Assembly (NCBI GenBank): GCA_016584495.1 | Contig: WAID01000007.1 | Span: 3,520,001-3,584,000, forward strand | Reading direction: 5' to 3' | Source of the DNA: Celoporthe dispersa | Lineage: Eukaryota > Ascomycota > Sordariomycetes > Diaporthales > Cryphonectriaceae | Length of the DNA: 64,000 bases | Shown here: piece by piece, positions 24,430 through 35,601 of the stretch | How the letters are laid out: every line of letters starts with the position of its first letter | Numbering within the stretch: the stretch's first letter is position 1 | The notes under the pieces: generated by a model | What the model saw: the letters and a program-made list of their open reading frames with translations, nothing else | The model's database searches: none | Told to the model about the DNA's origin: nothing | Position numbers and translations under genes: made by a program

Positions 24430-26890
24430 CTTGAGGTTGTGATTTCTAGGATATCGTCGCGAGTTGCACAGAGGCGAGAGAGATGAGAACTGAATGTGAG
24501 AGATAGGGCTCGTGATAGGTAGAGGCTACCGTGTCTAAGGGTTTGACGAACAGGAGGAGGTGGTGGGGAGACGTCGTCGAAACATGGATACCACCAACCA
24601 GGCGTCGCAAGGCCAGCGCTGCAGTGACGTCAATCCACTCCTACTACGTAAAGTAGGCATGTAGGCTTGGCAAGGATAGTAGCACTGCAGCACCAAGATG
24701 CCATACAATTGCTGCAGGTCTCCAAGCCTTTTTTCTTTCTTTTTCTCTTTTTCTTCTTCTTCTCCCTCCCTCTCTCTCTCTTCCCTTTCTACGATGTCTC
24801 TCTACAGAAAAACTAGCCAACTAGTCATCCTCCTCCGCCTCCGTAGTGCGACCTGAGGTCGTACCGTTTCCTGACGTTATCAGCATTTTCTGGCTGGGTT
24901 TGAGAGGCCTTTTGTCCAGCTCCTGATAGACACGACACCGTCAGCCACGGCCGTGAGCAGCCATAATACTTACATGCCTGACCTCCAAAAAAAAAAAAGA
25001 TACTTCCAGGTAGTGTCCGCGCCATGTCGTCTTGATAGTGCTGAGCTATGCGCCCCTCTACCAGTTATTTTACTGGTGAAGAGTAGGAAGCATGCCTTAG
25101 GCCTGAGCTGGAACAACGTACCTTGCGGGCATTTTTCCATACAACGCCCATGTACCGATCTGCTCTGAACCTCAACGGCCTCAATGCTAGATAAAGCATT
25201 CACTGAAGAAAATGTCAGGATAAAAATAGCTAGCCAGAAGTACCAGTCAGGATCGTGGCGACCCAAAGTGCCGGGCCAGCACTTATCCCTGCCGTGTGGC
25301 TGCTATGATGTACACATAGTGCAGTAAGTAGTACATACTATGTAGTACTGCATAGCGCTGGGCAGTTCTCTTCCCCACCGCCAGCCGGAGGGCCGGGGGG
25401 GGGAGAAGGAGGGAGTCTTGGGTAGCCTCGATGAAACATTCAACGCCCTACCTTATTATGGGCGCGCCTGATATGCTGCATTTCCATAAATCACATCCAA
25501 CTCCCGGGAATTATGCCTCCACCTGAACTCGAGGATCGGCCATATGGAAAGATGCGCACCTATAGAGATGGATGGAGGGATGGAGGGCTGGGCCTGCGAC
25601 GGGCAGAACTCGGCCTCTTCAGGGCCTAACTCACTGTACTGCCCCTCCCACCGCTCCAGCTGGCACCTCGCTATTGGAGGATCGCACCACGCGCTCCGTT
25701 TCAGGCCCTGTCTCTATTCGACCGTGACCCTTCCAGAATCATGCCCAAGACTGCAGGCGTGGGTCATCTTGAGGCCCAACAGAGGCCATCAGGGCCTCGA
25801 CCCAGGGCCTGAGATCTAATCCAGGACTGCGATCACGATGCATGGCCCGGCGGAGGGGGGTTGGACCTGCGTGAGAGACAGGTTCAGGAAGAGAGGGAGG
25901 GAGGGAGTCTCAATCAAAATTGCTGTGATAATGACCACAGCTCATGGCACGTGTGGGACGAGGAGGGGGGAAACATGAGGAGACGGACGTCATTGCCCCC
26001 CTGATCCTGGTTGGGGGGACTTTCCCTTCACCCCCCTCTTTCCTGTTCGGATCACACCAATGTCAAATCACACATCAAATAAAATATAAGAGGAAACCTT
26101 GGGGGAGTTTCTTTCTTAGGCGCCCACCGTCCTCCCTCCTCCCTCCTTTGTGACCCTTTTGACAACCCACGCAACCGTCCACCCAAGGTGCTTGCTTCAT
26201 CGTCTCCGGATATTTATCCATCTGTTCTCCCTCCCTCGCTCTTCCTCTCATCCCCAACGCCACCAGCAATAGTAAAACCGCTACCGCTCACGTTGCCCCT
26301 GACCGTCCGGCGCTTGATCTGAACCCACACGTCACGATCCCGTCCTGGTGACCAGACGACCAGAGTGAATCATCATCGACCCGTCGAGAGATAAACGCCC
26401 TCGCTGGTCATCTCCTGGCCACCACTTTTGTTTCACTTCCATTTTCTCTTTTTTCCACAGCTTTTTCTCTCTCTCGAGTAACCTAAATAGCATAGCAAAA
26501 TAAAATTTGCAGTACCCAACCAGAAGATCTTCGCGCTCTGCTACTTGCACACACGCACAGCACACTCAACGCTACGTATAGCGTCCCTTGTCGAGACTCG
26601 AGGTCGAGGAGGACGCACAAGAGGAGGTTATCAAAGAGAGAGAGAGACACACACAGCGACAGAACCACAAAAAAGAAAAACATCAACAGATTGTTAGGAC
26701 TCACCACAGAAAATCCCCCCCCCCCCTTTCAGCTCACGCAGGACGTGCAGTATCGTAGTCAACGATACTGTGAGTCTTGACATCTCCATATCCTCCTTCC
26801 CCATCCACGATGCTGACGCCATGTCTCAGACCACACCCTTCTTTTCTTGTCCCCTCCCCACATCCCTATCCTCCATCACACCGGCCCGCG
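24430..26890. other. Divergent promoter region, 2.5 kb
   Basis: Holds the promoter of the J-protein gene and a long pyrimidine-rich leader of the plus-strand gene beginning at 26891, with CT tracts at about 24728-24785 and 26400-26480. An imperfect palindrome (GTACATACTATGTAGTAC) sits at 25331-25348. No gene is supported. Confidence 0.4.
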
Positions 26891-27745
26891 ATGGCGGTTC
26901 AGGACGACCTGGCAACTCTGTTCGCTAGGAACATGAGCTTGGCAGCAGCAGCAGCAGCAGCACCACAGCCTCAGCCGCCATCAGCTCCCGAGCATGCCGA
27001 CCCCAACAGGATCGTCTACATCTCGCAGCACTACACCCACTCTGCCCACATCGCCCCGGCCCCTACCACCGCCGCTGTAGACGATGATGAGCCCATGATG
27101 CAGCAGCGCTCGGCCTCCGAGCCCGCTGCCGGTCCCGCCGACCTGGAATTGCTCCTGCGGTCTGCGGGCGTCAACACCGCTGCCCTGACCCTGCCCCAGG
27201 TCGAGTTGTTCCGTGGCGCCGACGACGCCCAGCGCACCCGCCTCGTCCAGCTGTGGACCATCTGCCCTCCTCCCGGTAGCAATAGCACCAACAATCACCT
27301 GGGCCTGGTCTCGTGGGGTGGCGCCACCTCTCTCGAGCAGGAGGAGGCCCTGGCGCGGCGGCGCTACGACGAGGCCTCCCAGGCCCAGCACCCCGTCGTG
27401 TCACCAGTGCACGCGGCCCCCGGTGGCGGCCCCGAGGTCGTGATGAGCCTGGACGGGACCGAAGTGGTCGACGCCGGCCTGTCCAACTCACCGTCGAGCA
27501 GCGTGCAGTCGTCCGACTCGAGGTGGCACCCTGTCGCTCACGCCCACGGGTACATGGAGCCGTACATGCAGTCCGGGTACGAGGAGCTCGCACGGCGGGA
27601 GTACGACCCAGCTGCGAGGAAACCCGCGCTGGATCCGGTTTATAGGACCTCCGGCGGCACGCTAGACTGGGAGAGACAGCAGTGGATGGAGAACCAGTAC
27701 GGGAGTTTCGTGGGAGGCTGGCGGGACGACGAGGAGATGTTGTGA
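26891..27745 (+). CDS. Unknown soluble protein with polyalanine tract
   Basis: The start is placed at ATG 26891 (GCGATGGCGGTTC), 284 residues; the frame is open upstream to 26777, but those codons are Pro/His-rich leader-like sequence. Visible features are MAVQDDLATLFARN at the N-terminus, an A8 run at about residues 20-27, a conserved-looking motif NRIVYISQHYTHSAH at about 42-56, a helical segment LELLLRSAGVNTAALTLPQVELF at about 95-117, and a C-terminal block DWERQQWMENQYGSF. There is no signal peptide or membrane segment. I do not recognise the family; its composition and uninterrupted frame support a real gene. The GC-rich codon use matches its neighbours. Confidence 0.7.
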   Translation: MAVQDDLATLFARNMSLAAAAAAAPQPQPPSAPEHADPNRIVYISQHYTHSAHIAPAPTTAAVDDDEPMMQQRSASEPAAGPADLELLLRSAGVNTAALTLPQVELFRGADDAQRTRLVQLWTICPPPGSNSTNNHLGLVSWGGATSLEQEEALARRRYDEASQAQHPVVSPVHAAPGGGPEVVMSLDGTEVVDAGLSNSPSSSVQSSDSRWHPVAHAHGYMEPYMQSGYEELARREYDPAARKPALDPVYRTSGGTLDWERQQWMENQYGSFVGGWRDDEEML

Positions 27746-28730
27746 AGGAGGAGCTCTTCTCCACGCTCTTTTCTTTATCTCCTTTTCCCTTCCTTTCCTG
27801 AGTGTGTGTTTCGTGGGGTGGAGAAACGTCGAGTCTTTTTGAGGTTCAACGGTGCGGATCGGGGACGGAAAACTCACCATGTCAGGGCAAGGAGAGAGGC
27901 AGCAAGACCTGCGCTACGGCAAACTGCCACCTCGAGTTTTGGTCTGGTCGAGACGTCCAACCTGCACATATTTGTCGTGCACAGAGAGGGCCACAGACGG
28001 GCGGCATAAGGATTTGGGCGTTGGCATCGCACATTCGTCATACGAGTTGCCCTTTGGCCTTTGAGGAAGAGAAAAAGGGGACGGCGTTAGGTTTAGGAAT
28101 ATCGTATGCTTCTTTCATGACACGCCTCTCTACTTTTATTTTCCATTGTGTGCGTTTTCTCTGCGTTTACCGGTCTCTGGATTGTGCTCGCTGTGTTCAG
28201 GTACCGTCTGAGAAGGGTCAGCTCGTCGGTCAAGTGAAAGTAGTAAATCTATGCGATGGTAATGTCGGCCCGCCTGTTACCAATGAGTCTTGATCTTTGA
28301 GTCACTGGTCGGACTTCTCTTTTGACTCTTTAGGCCTTCGAAGAGCATCGCTGGAATAGAGAGATCACCGTGTGTACTGCAGTGGATTGGCAGCGCCGGC
28401 CAAAAGCCACAGAAAAGAACCTGCGGACATGGATAGCACTTTGGATAGTTTCATTGTGTGAGCGATGCAAGTAGCGTCTATCCAAGCCGAGCGCAGCATC
28501 TCGGCCGTCTCTCTCCCTTCTTTTCTGAGTCTGCCTCGTGTGTATGTATTTGTGTATATCCTGCTTCTCCTTTGCTGCATGCATCCCTCTTCATTTTAGC
28601 ACCCTCATCTACTTATCCAAAGAAAAAGATAAACCAAGACCCCCTACGCCGCCAGCCAGCCAGACGGTGAAAACTCCGCAAGAAACCTTCGACAACGACG
28701 AGCGTCTGAACGGACACCCAGCAGAGAGCC
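27746..28730. other. Intergenic, converging 3' ends
   Basis: Pyrimidine-rich 3' flank of the 26891 gene, then the 3' flank of the ERJ5-like gene. Open frames here are random in composition. No gene is seen. Confidence 0.35.
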
Positions 28731-30199
28731 TCACTTCTTCTTGCCCTTGTTCTTGCGCTTGTTGTTGTTCTTGGCGGGCTGCGGCTGGCTGCCGGTCGTC
28801 TTGGCGGCAGTCGTCGTAGGGACATCTTCCACCGACTTGTCGAGCAGCTCGAAGTCGTCGTCCACCGAGCCTGTGCTCGGGGTGTGCTTGCCACCTGCGC
28901 CCGATGAGTCCGTATCCGCGCCAACGATATCCTCTTCCTCGATCTCGATGTCATCCTCGGCGTTAGGATTCTTCTTGTTGAGGATGCGACCGACTGTCAG
29001 GCCGTAGACCCAGATAGGCATGCGCACGAGGGCGGTGTCGTGCACGGTGGGCTTGCCAATCTCGTTGGGCTGTTGAGACGAGCAGAGTCAGCCAGACCTC
29101 GATCAGTGGAACAAGCGCGAGGGAAGACACGATAATACTCACGTCAAGCAGGAACAACTCCACGTTGCCGTCCTCGTCCTCCTGCTCAAGATACACATCA
29201 CCCAGCGAGTCGACGACCAGGATCTTGCCGTTTTCCGCAACGACACGCTTCTTGGCGCCCTGAGGGCCACCTTCGGCAGGGACGGGCGTCGCGGTCCCCG
29301 AGCCCTGCGCAGCCCGTGCGGCCAGCTTGCGGCGGACACTGCTGCCACCTCTCTCCTGGCTGCTCTCCTTCTTGTTCTCGCGCTCCTGCATGCGGCGCAT
29401 CCGGCGGTTTGTAGGCATGGCCCTTGGCTCCTCTTCGGGCATGGGCGGGGCTGCAGTCCCTACAGGCGCGCCAGCGTCCAGGCCTGGCATGTTGATACCT
29501 AGATTATCGCCCCAGGCCGCGTGCCGTGCAAACTTGATGTACCTCTCGACAAAGTCCCGCTGGCGCTTCCAGCCCATGTACAGAGCAATGTAGTGGGCAC
29601 CGCCGCCGAGCGCCAGGAACACACCAAACATAACAGTGCCCAGCCCGGGACGGTAGCGGTTGTAGTAGTAGCCGGTGCCCTTCCACACGGGAAAGCCGTT
29701 TGCCATAAAGTGGTCATATCGCTCCCTGCCCGGCCCGCGCAGGATGTTGGCGACGATGGACAGGCGCGCCTGGCGGTCGGAAGCTTCCTTGACGGCGGCC
29801 TTGATCTCGGACTGGGAGGGGGGCTTGGCCACGTTGACGCCAGGCTTCTTGTTCTTCTTCGCATCCTTCTTCGCCTTGGTGCGCTCGGCGGTGAGCTGCT
29901 GCTTGACCTTGTCAGGGTGCAGCGAGCGGGACTTCTGCGGTAGGCCTTGTTGATGTCGTCCTGGCTGGCGGAGGGGGTGATGCCGAGGAAGTCGTAGAAG
30001 GTAACGTCGGGCCCCTCAAACTGGGCAAGCTCGTCACGAACGCGGAAGATCTCGCGATCTGGAGAAGCACCGTGTTAGGAGATGGACCAGGGCCAAGCAT
30101 GTGAGGAGAGTCCGGTGTCGACCTACCATCCTTGGACCAAGCAGCCGTCAGAGGGCTGAGAACGGCCAACAGGCCGAGAGAGAGCACCGAGAACTTCAT
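28731..30199 (-). CDS. ER-resident membrane J protein, ERJ5-like (one frame break)
   Basis: Minus-strand exons 30199-30127, 30058-29143 and 29069-28731; the coherent product is 442 residues. The order is a signal peptide (MKFSVLSLGLLAVLSPLTAAW), a J domain from about residue 42 (VTFYDFLGITPSASQDDINKAYR) with HPD at about 72-74, a lysine-rich linker, one membrane segment (GTVMFGVFLALGGGAHYIALYMGW), and a long C-terminal domain ending in a KKNKGKKK-like basic tail. This matches the Erj5 type of ER co-chaperone, with the J domain in the lumen to assist Kar2/BiP. One base (an A in the coding sense, near 29934-29936) is missing between the tyrosine of AYR and SRSLHPDK; without it the J domain is lost in another frame. 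Family call is strong, orthology inferred. Confidence 0.85.
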
Positions 30200-32367
30200 G
30201 GTCGCATCATCAATCCAAGATGATTACTGTGGGGGCCTTGAGGAACTGTGATCTTGGAGCTTGCGTATGTTCACCAGCAACAAAGGGCCAGCTGTTCGGT
30301 GGATACGTGGTCGCGGCGCCAGGAGAGGACGGAGCTTGGCTCCGGAAGAACACAAACCGAGAACGCACGCAGCTATAAAATAGAATTCTGCAAAAGTGCT
30401 GTGTGATGGTGAGGCGACCTTCGAAACGGGGAGGGGGCGTCCAACGTAGAGAGCACAAGGACTTGGCTGTATCTATTAAAGGCCAACCTTTTTTTTTCTT
30501 TTTCTCTAGTGACAGGCACGATCTGGAGGCCCAGGCCTTATTCTAGGCTTGCACCTGGAATTTTGGAGACGTGTTTGGAGTGAGTGGCACAAGCTCACTT
30601 GGCATGAGCAGGGGATGCGATGGTTCTCTTCTCTTCTCCACAAAGCCTCGGAAGGACCCTGAATCTAATATCAGAAACAGACTAGAGCCTTATGGACAGA
30701 CAATTTGAGAGAAGAAGAGAACACCTAAGAGAAGAAAAAAAAAGAGAAGAAGAAGAAGAAGAAGAAGGAAAAGGAACTATATTTCCTTGGACCCATTGGC
30801 CGTTTCCTCCCTCCCTTTCTCTTTATTCTTTAACCTCTACTTCTTGGTCTCAGGCGCATCCCAAGCTTGCAGTACTCAGAGTATCTCCAGAGCAGATTAC
30901 TCTATGCGCGGGCCATTGGGCAGCCACACGTGGCACAGTATGAGCCTATCCCAAGGTCGGAAAAGTACTATAGTAATGCAAGCACCCTATTTTTACCCGT
31001 CAGATTGTATCGCCTGCCCGGCTCCTTAGTAAGTCTCGGTTCACACTGCAGCAGGTATGTCTTTTTTTCTTTCTTTCTTTTTTCATCGACTTACTTCTGA
31101 TCGCACAGAACGAGGGGCAGAATGGACAGACCGTCGATAATAATACCTGGACGCATAAGAAACATGATAGTCTGAGGGATCACGCAGCTCCTGTCCGATA
31201 CCCCAGGGTCGAGGCTATGGTATTATAGGATTAGGGGTGAGGCTGTTCTAAATGCTCCGATCATATGCAACTGACGGTCTCTATCTGTTGGAACAGGAGA
31301 ACTGGTGGTCTGCATGAGGCGACTCGCTGACTCGATGGAGTCTGTAGATATATATATGCACGGCGTGGAGGCCGGCTGGGCTGGAGGCCGAAACAGAGTT
31401 CACAGCTCCTGAGGGTGACCACCATGGAGCCAGGTTATCACCGCTAGCCGGGGGACGACGGTGGCCGAGCACCACGCTAGATATGCACTGGCAGCAGGTA
31501 CCACAGCAGAAGTCCAGTAGGAGGACATGGCGTGCCATGGCCTGTTCTTACACAGACCACGCCGGCTTGCTGCTAGACAGACATTTACGAAGCCCGAGGG
31601 TCGTGTCCAGCGGAGGCTTGATTCCCGACTGCAAGAGGACCCAAGGAGGAGGAGGAGGAGGAGGAGGAGGAGGAGGATCATATTATGATAGCATGTGCTG
31701 ATCATGTAGATTTGTCTGGAACCTCAAAAACATACTCAGGGGCAATGAACGGGAGATGAATCATCCTTCAGTCTCATAGCATATGACTAAGAAACCAGGG
31801 GCGTTGGTGGTGGTGTATCCCGCCCCGTTTTAGTGTTGTTTCCCAATTTACTTCTGCCTTTCACCTGCCAAACAACAGGGGCCACGTACACTCCACGGCA
31901 CCGTGCCGAAGCTAATCAACCTCTGCTTTCCTGCGGCCCCTGCAAACTGGTCGCCAACCTTGACAGAGATTCTTGGTTTTTGTCCTCGACAAACCTGCAT
32001 GTTACCTGCACTTGCCCAGCCGAGCCCCAATCAACAGGTCAGCACACGCCGTTCAGATCACCTCTAGCGCCTCTCTCAGCTTTTAAAGGTCCTTTTTTTG
32101 GCCGCTGCGCTCCCTCCAACCTGCCTTCTTCTCCCTTCGCTCATCGGCTTTTGGCGTCTCGGTCGACTCAGTCGTTTGTCGACTCCCTGTTCACAAGAGG
32201 AGGCCCTGTCACAGCCTCTGGTCCATCCTTTTTCATACAGCTTACTATTGGCACCAGCTGGTCCTTGCCGGCTTTCATTCCTTTCAACAGGATAGCTTCT
32301 GTCGCCTCGTGGTGGTCTGTTGACAGATAATCTTTCTCCCGGCCTCGTTCTTGTCCACACCGCAGAC
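30200..32367. other. Divergent promoter region, 2.2 kb, with simple repeats
   Basis: Promoters of the ERJ5-like gene (minus) and PRA1 (plus). Contains an AAG tract (30746-30768), a GGA tract (31645-31677) and a T-rich PRA1 leader. Open frames at 31833-32330 lie in that leader and are not protein-like. Confidence 0.4.
31645..31677. repeat. (GGA)n trinucleotide repeat
   Basis: About eleven tandem GGA units in an intergenic purine tract. Confidence 0.9.
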
Positions 32368-32898
32368 ATGTCACGCATTCAGATCCCCCTCGACGCCCTG
32401 ACGTCCCGCATCAATCTGGGCGACCGCTTCCAGAGCATCCGCTCGACCTCCCTCTCGAACCGCTTCGCGAACCTCCGGCCCGTCTCCGAGTTCCTTGACA
32501 TCAAGCGGCTGTCGAAGCCTGCGAACTTCGCCGAGGCCCAGTCCCGTGTCAACTACAACCTGGGCCACTTCTCCAGCAACTATGCCATCATCTTCGTGAT
32601 GCTCTGCATCTACTCCCTCCTCACCAACCCCTGGCTGCTGTTCGACATTGTCTTCGTCGTCGCGGGTATGTACCTCATCGGCAAGCTCAATGGCCAGGAC
32701 CTCGAGATCGGCCAGACCCGCGTCACCACCTCCCAGCTCTACACGGGTCTCTATGTCATTGCTATCCCGATCGGTCTCTTTGCCTCGCCCATCACCACCG
32801 TCATGTGGCTGATCGGCGCCAGCGGCGTGGTCATCCTCGGCCACGCTGCCATGATGGACAAGCCACTCGAGGAGGCTTTTTCCGGGGAGGCGGTCTAG
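32368..32898 (+). CDS. PRA1-family (prenylated Rab acceptor) protein
   Basis: A single exon of 176 codons starting MSRIQIPLDALTSRINLG. The PRA1 core is clear: NLRPVSEFLDIKRLSKP, then NYNLGHFSSNYAIIFVML, then two pairs of hydrophobic segments (about residues 70-112 and 130-165) separated by a short loop (GKLNGQDLEIG). This is the fold of yeast Yip3/Pra1 and human PRAF proteins, which sit in the ER and Golgi membranes and bind prenylated Rab GTPases during vesicle traffic. The length fits the family, and the ATG has a good context (GCAGACATGTCA). It lies 247 nt before the next gene on the same strand. Confidence 0.92.
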   Translation: MSRIQIPLDALTSRINLGDRFQSIRSTSLSNRFANLRPVSEFLDIKRLSKPANFAEAQSRVNYNLGHFSSNYAIIFVMLCIYSLLTNPWLLFDIVFVVAGMYLIGKLNGQDLEIGQTRVTTSQLYTGLYVIAIPIGLFASPITTVMWLIGASGVVILGHAAMMDKPLEEAFSGEAV

Positions 32899-33145
32899 GT
32901 GGTCGGCCGCGAGCTCCCAAACGTGCGCCCCAATGGGGAAGACCATCGAGGCGAGGGCAAAGGGAGAATATGATGGCGGGGTATGAGGAGGCTTACTGGG
33001 GCGATGGGGCTGGGGGAGGAGGCTCGTGGAGGAGCTGGACAGTGATGACGACTCAGATACACAAGGCGCTGGCTTGATTTCTACAAAAAGTGCACGTTTT
33101 TCGAGCGATCCCCTTCGTTTTACGGGAATAGATATGGGGGAGAAC

Positions 33146-34258
33146 ATGGCACGACCGCGCAGGACTCATGCTTACGAGGAATCCGAGGATGAAGACTCTT
33201 CGGGCGACTCGGACCAAGACACGGTGCTGGACGAGGAGGGCAATCCGCAGTTCACACGAGAGGAAGAGGATGCGCTGGTTGACTCTGCCATGAGACGCAT
33301 ACGGCGGGCGCAGGCCAGCGGCAAGAAGGACGTCAGACTGAGCAGGAACGAGCTGGCTGCACTGGAGATCCGGAGGAAGCGCGTGCAAGCTGAGAGCGAG
33401 GGCAGGAAGAAGAAGCGGGAGCAGCGTTACGCAGTGCCCCTCTCGCAGCTCGCCCCAATATCGCAGAAGGAGAACCTTCCATCGCGGGCTCCTGGAGGCA
33501 TACCTTCGGCCGAACCGCTCGACCGACTGAACGGCCAGCCACCTATGGGCTGGTTTACTCATCCTCCCTCGTCTCGGCCTGGAACTTCCGACTCTCGCCG
33601 GCGTCACAGCAGAGCTTCAGCATCGGACCGCGAGGGAAGCCTATCTCCTTTCCAGTATAACTACGTCCAACAACCTGTTCCAGTCTCAAACCCACGACAC
33701 ACCTCCGACCCGGCTCTGCGACCTCGTTCTTCCCGTGGCCCTGGTCCTTACGACGACCCCCGGATGTCTCAGTATCACCCGTCCGCATCTATGCCCTCCG
33801 TCCCTGCCTCGTTGGACCCATTCCGCTACATGACCTCGGCCGCACAAGCTCCCCACCATGCTGTCTCTGCATCTTCTCTTCGAAACGTCTCGGGATCATC
33901 CGCGGGACAAGCCTACCTCGAACCCTCCCACCGTGGGGGTGGTAGTGCTCCCCGTCGCCAATCTCGACACTTCACCCCGGACGTTGAAGATGAGTCGTCC
34001 AGCGAAGAAGATGATAGTAGCGAGGACGACACGAGCGACGAGGTGGACGAGGGCGCACGTATTGGGAGCACCAACGCCGGACCGTTTGCAAACGCACGGG
34101 AGCAGATCATTGTGGAGGTGGCGCCGGAACCGACTCCTGAACCGCGGGTGACAAGATCCAAGAAGATCGCGTCTCGTGCTCCTTCTCCGAAGGCTTCCCC
34201 TAAAGCCTCTCCTAAGCGAAGATCTGGGGGCAACCGTAGGAAGAAGAGCACCAAGTGA
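33146..34258 (+). CDS. Unknown disordered acidic/basic nuclear-type protein
   Basis: An uninterrupted frame. The most plausible start is ATG 33146 (GAACATGGC), giving 370 residues from MARPRRTHAYEESEDED; ATG 33134 adds four residues. The N-terminus is acidic (EDEDSSGDSDQD), then a short helical, basic segment (EEEDALVDSAMRRIRRAQASG and LEIRRKRVQAESEGRKKKREQR, about residues 40-95). A long Ser/Pro/Tyr-rich part follows, a second acidic block (about 285-305, SSSEEDDSSEDDTSDE), and a basic tail with repeated SPKASPK and RRSGGNRRKK. The basic SPKA repeats resemble chromatin-binding tails, so a nuclear role is inferred. I do not recognise a named family. Confidence 0.75.
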   Translation: MARPRRTHAYEESEDEDSSGDSDQDTVLDEEGNPQFTREEEDALVDSAMRRIRRAQASGKKDVRLSRNELAALEIRRKRVQAESEGRKKKREQRYAVPLSQLAPISQKENLPSRAPGGIPSAEPLDRLNGQPPMGWFTHPPSSRPGTSDSRRRHSRASASDREGSLSPFQYNYVQQPVPVSNPRHTSDPALRPRSSRGPGPYDDPRMSQYHPSASMPSVPASLDPFRYMTSAAQAPHHAVSASSLRNVSGSSAGQAYLEPSHRGGGSAPRRQSRHFTPDVEDESSSEEDDSSEDDTSDEVDEGARIGSTNAGPFANAREQIIVEVAPEPTPEPRVTRSKKIASRAPSPKASPKASPKRRSGGNRRKKSTK

Positions 34259-34717
34259 TTAGGTTGTCAATATCGCCGTCTTCTTCCTCTTCTTCTTTTC
34301 ACGATACCCTGGGGCCTCTTCTCTCCGCCTTAATTTTGACCTGGATGAAGGATTGTGAGAGAATGGTTTTGTTTTGATTCAGTGACGGGGTTTTGATAGA
34401 GATATTGTTCATAGATCGGAAACGAGTCTATCAATTGCATTGGTAATTTTCCTTACAGAACGGATTCGTTACTCTGAAGTATATTATGTTGGTGGACAGA
34501 AGGAATCAAGTCTATTATATGAACGTGGTATCTGAAGGTATATATATCCCAAATAGCTCCCTCTTTTTCCACCTATTTATCATCATCTCATTCATCATGG
34601 TCATTGTCCTTTTTTTTTTTTTTTTTTTTGGAAGAAGGAAAGCTGGAAGTTAAAGAAAGAAGAGGGGTTGAAAAAAAAGGGAGGGGGGGGATGTGAAGGT
34701 AAAAAGTGCGTCGCTTC
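34259..34717. other. Intergenic, converging 3' ends
   Basis: AT-rich, with a 20-nt T run at about 34610-34629 and an A/G tract at about 34660-34700. No gene is seen. Confidence 0.4.
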
Positions 34718-35601
34718 TCAATCAAAGAACCCCCTCACGCTCTTCATCATGCCTCCACCCCAGCTGCCACCACCGCCAAACGCACCACCGATGTCCCTCT
34801 CCCAGCTGTTCCTCTCCACCCTGACGCTCCCCTCCCTACCGCCCATGCCGCTGGCCATGCGCACGGCCTCGCCCATGAGGCCTATGCTGTCTCCGCTCAT
34901 GGCGCGGGCGCCCATACCCAGCATGCGCTCCAGGCCTGGAGGCAGGCGCAGGCCGAAGCGGGCGAGGAGGGCGGTGAGGCGCCGCCGGTGATGAGTGGCA
35001 GGACGACGAGGGTGAAGACCTTGACCGGGTGGCGCTTGGCATAGTAGACCAGGTCGCGCAGGAGGCGCTTGAGCTGCTTGTAGGCGCGGGTGAAGAAGCT
35101 AGGGCGGGGGGACCGCCGGTACGACGAGGTCGAGGAGCGGTGCTTGTCTTTTGGAGAGGGAGCGAGCGGGTGGTTGTTAGTAAACTTTTCAGCTGATATG
35201 GAACAGTATGTTTCTTCATCTCCCTTTGCTGCCTCCTCACCCGCGAAACAGACAACGAGGCACAGACCAAAAGGTAATATAAGACATACCTCCGCCAAAG
35301 AAGCTCCTAGTCGAGACGTTGGGCAGGCCAAAGAAGCCGCTCGCCCGGCTCGAAGTACCGTGGCGCGAGCTGCGGTGCCTGCTGCGCTCTCGTCCTCGCC
35401 GAGCCCGAAGAACGAGGCGGCGATGGACTTGCCGCCTGGGGAACGGGACCGCGAGCGGGACTTGTGGCTCGCGATGGAGTACAGGCTGCTGCGCTTGTGC
35501 CTGTCCTTGTCCCTAGGGCGGCTCGAGGTGTGGTGGTGGTGGGAGGACGAGTGGTGGGACTTGCGAGAGATGATGGAGGCGGTGTCGTCGAAGATACCCA
35601 T
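34718..35601 (-). CDS. Small His/Ser/Arg-rich protein with one hydrophobic segment (two frame breaks)
   Basis: Minus-strand exons 35601-35290 and 35147-34718 (142-nt intron; GTATGT donor, AAAAG acceptor). The coherent product is about 247 residues, starting MGIFDDTASIISRKSHHSSS. The N-terminal half is rich in His, Ser and Arg (SRSRSRSP-like). A basic helical part (FFTRAYKQLKRLLRDLVYYAKRHP, about 130-155) leads into a hydrophobic stretch (VKVFTLVVLPLITGGALTALLARFGL). A glycine-rich end (GGAFGGGGSWGGGMMKS) closes the protein at FFD. Two single-base deletions are inferred: a C near 35385 and a C (forward G) near 34979. Either shift alone replaces the conserved-looking frame with a low-complexity one. 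I do not recognise the family; possibly a tail-anchored or peripheral membrane protein. Confidence 0.65.
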
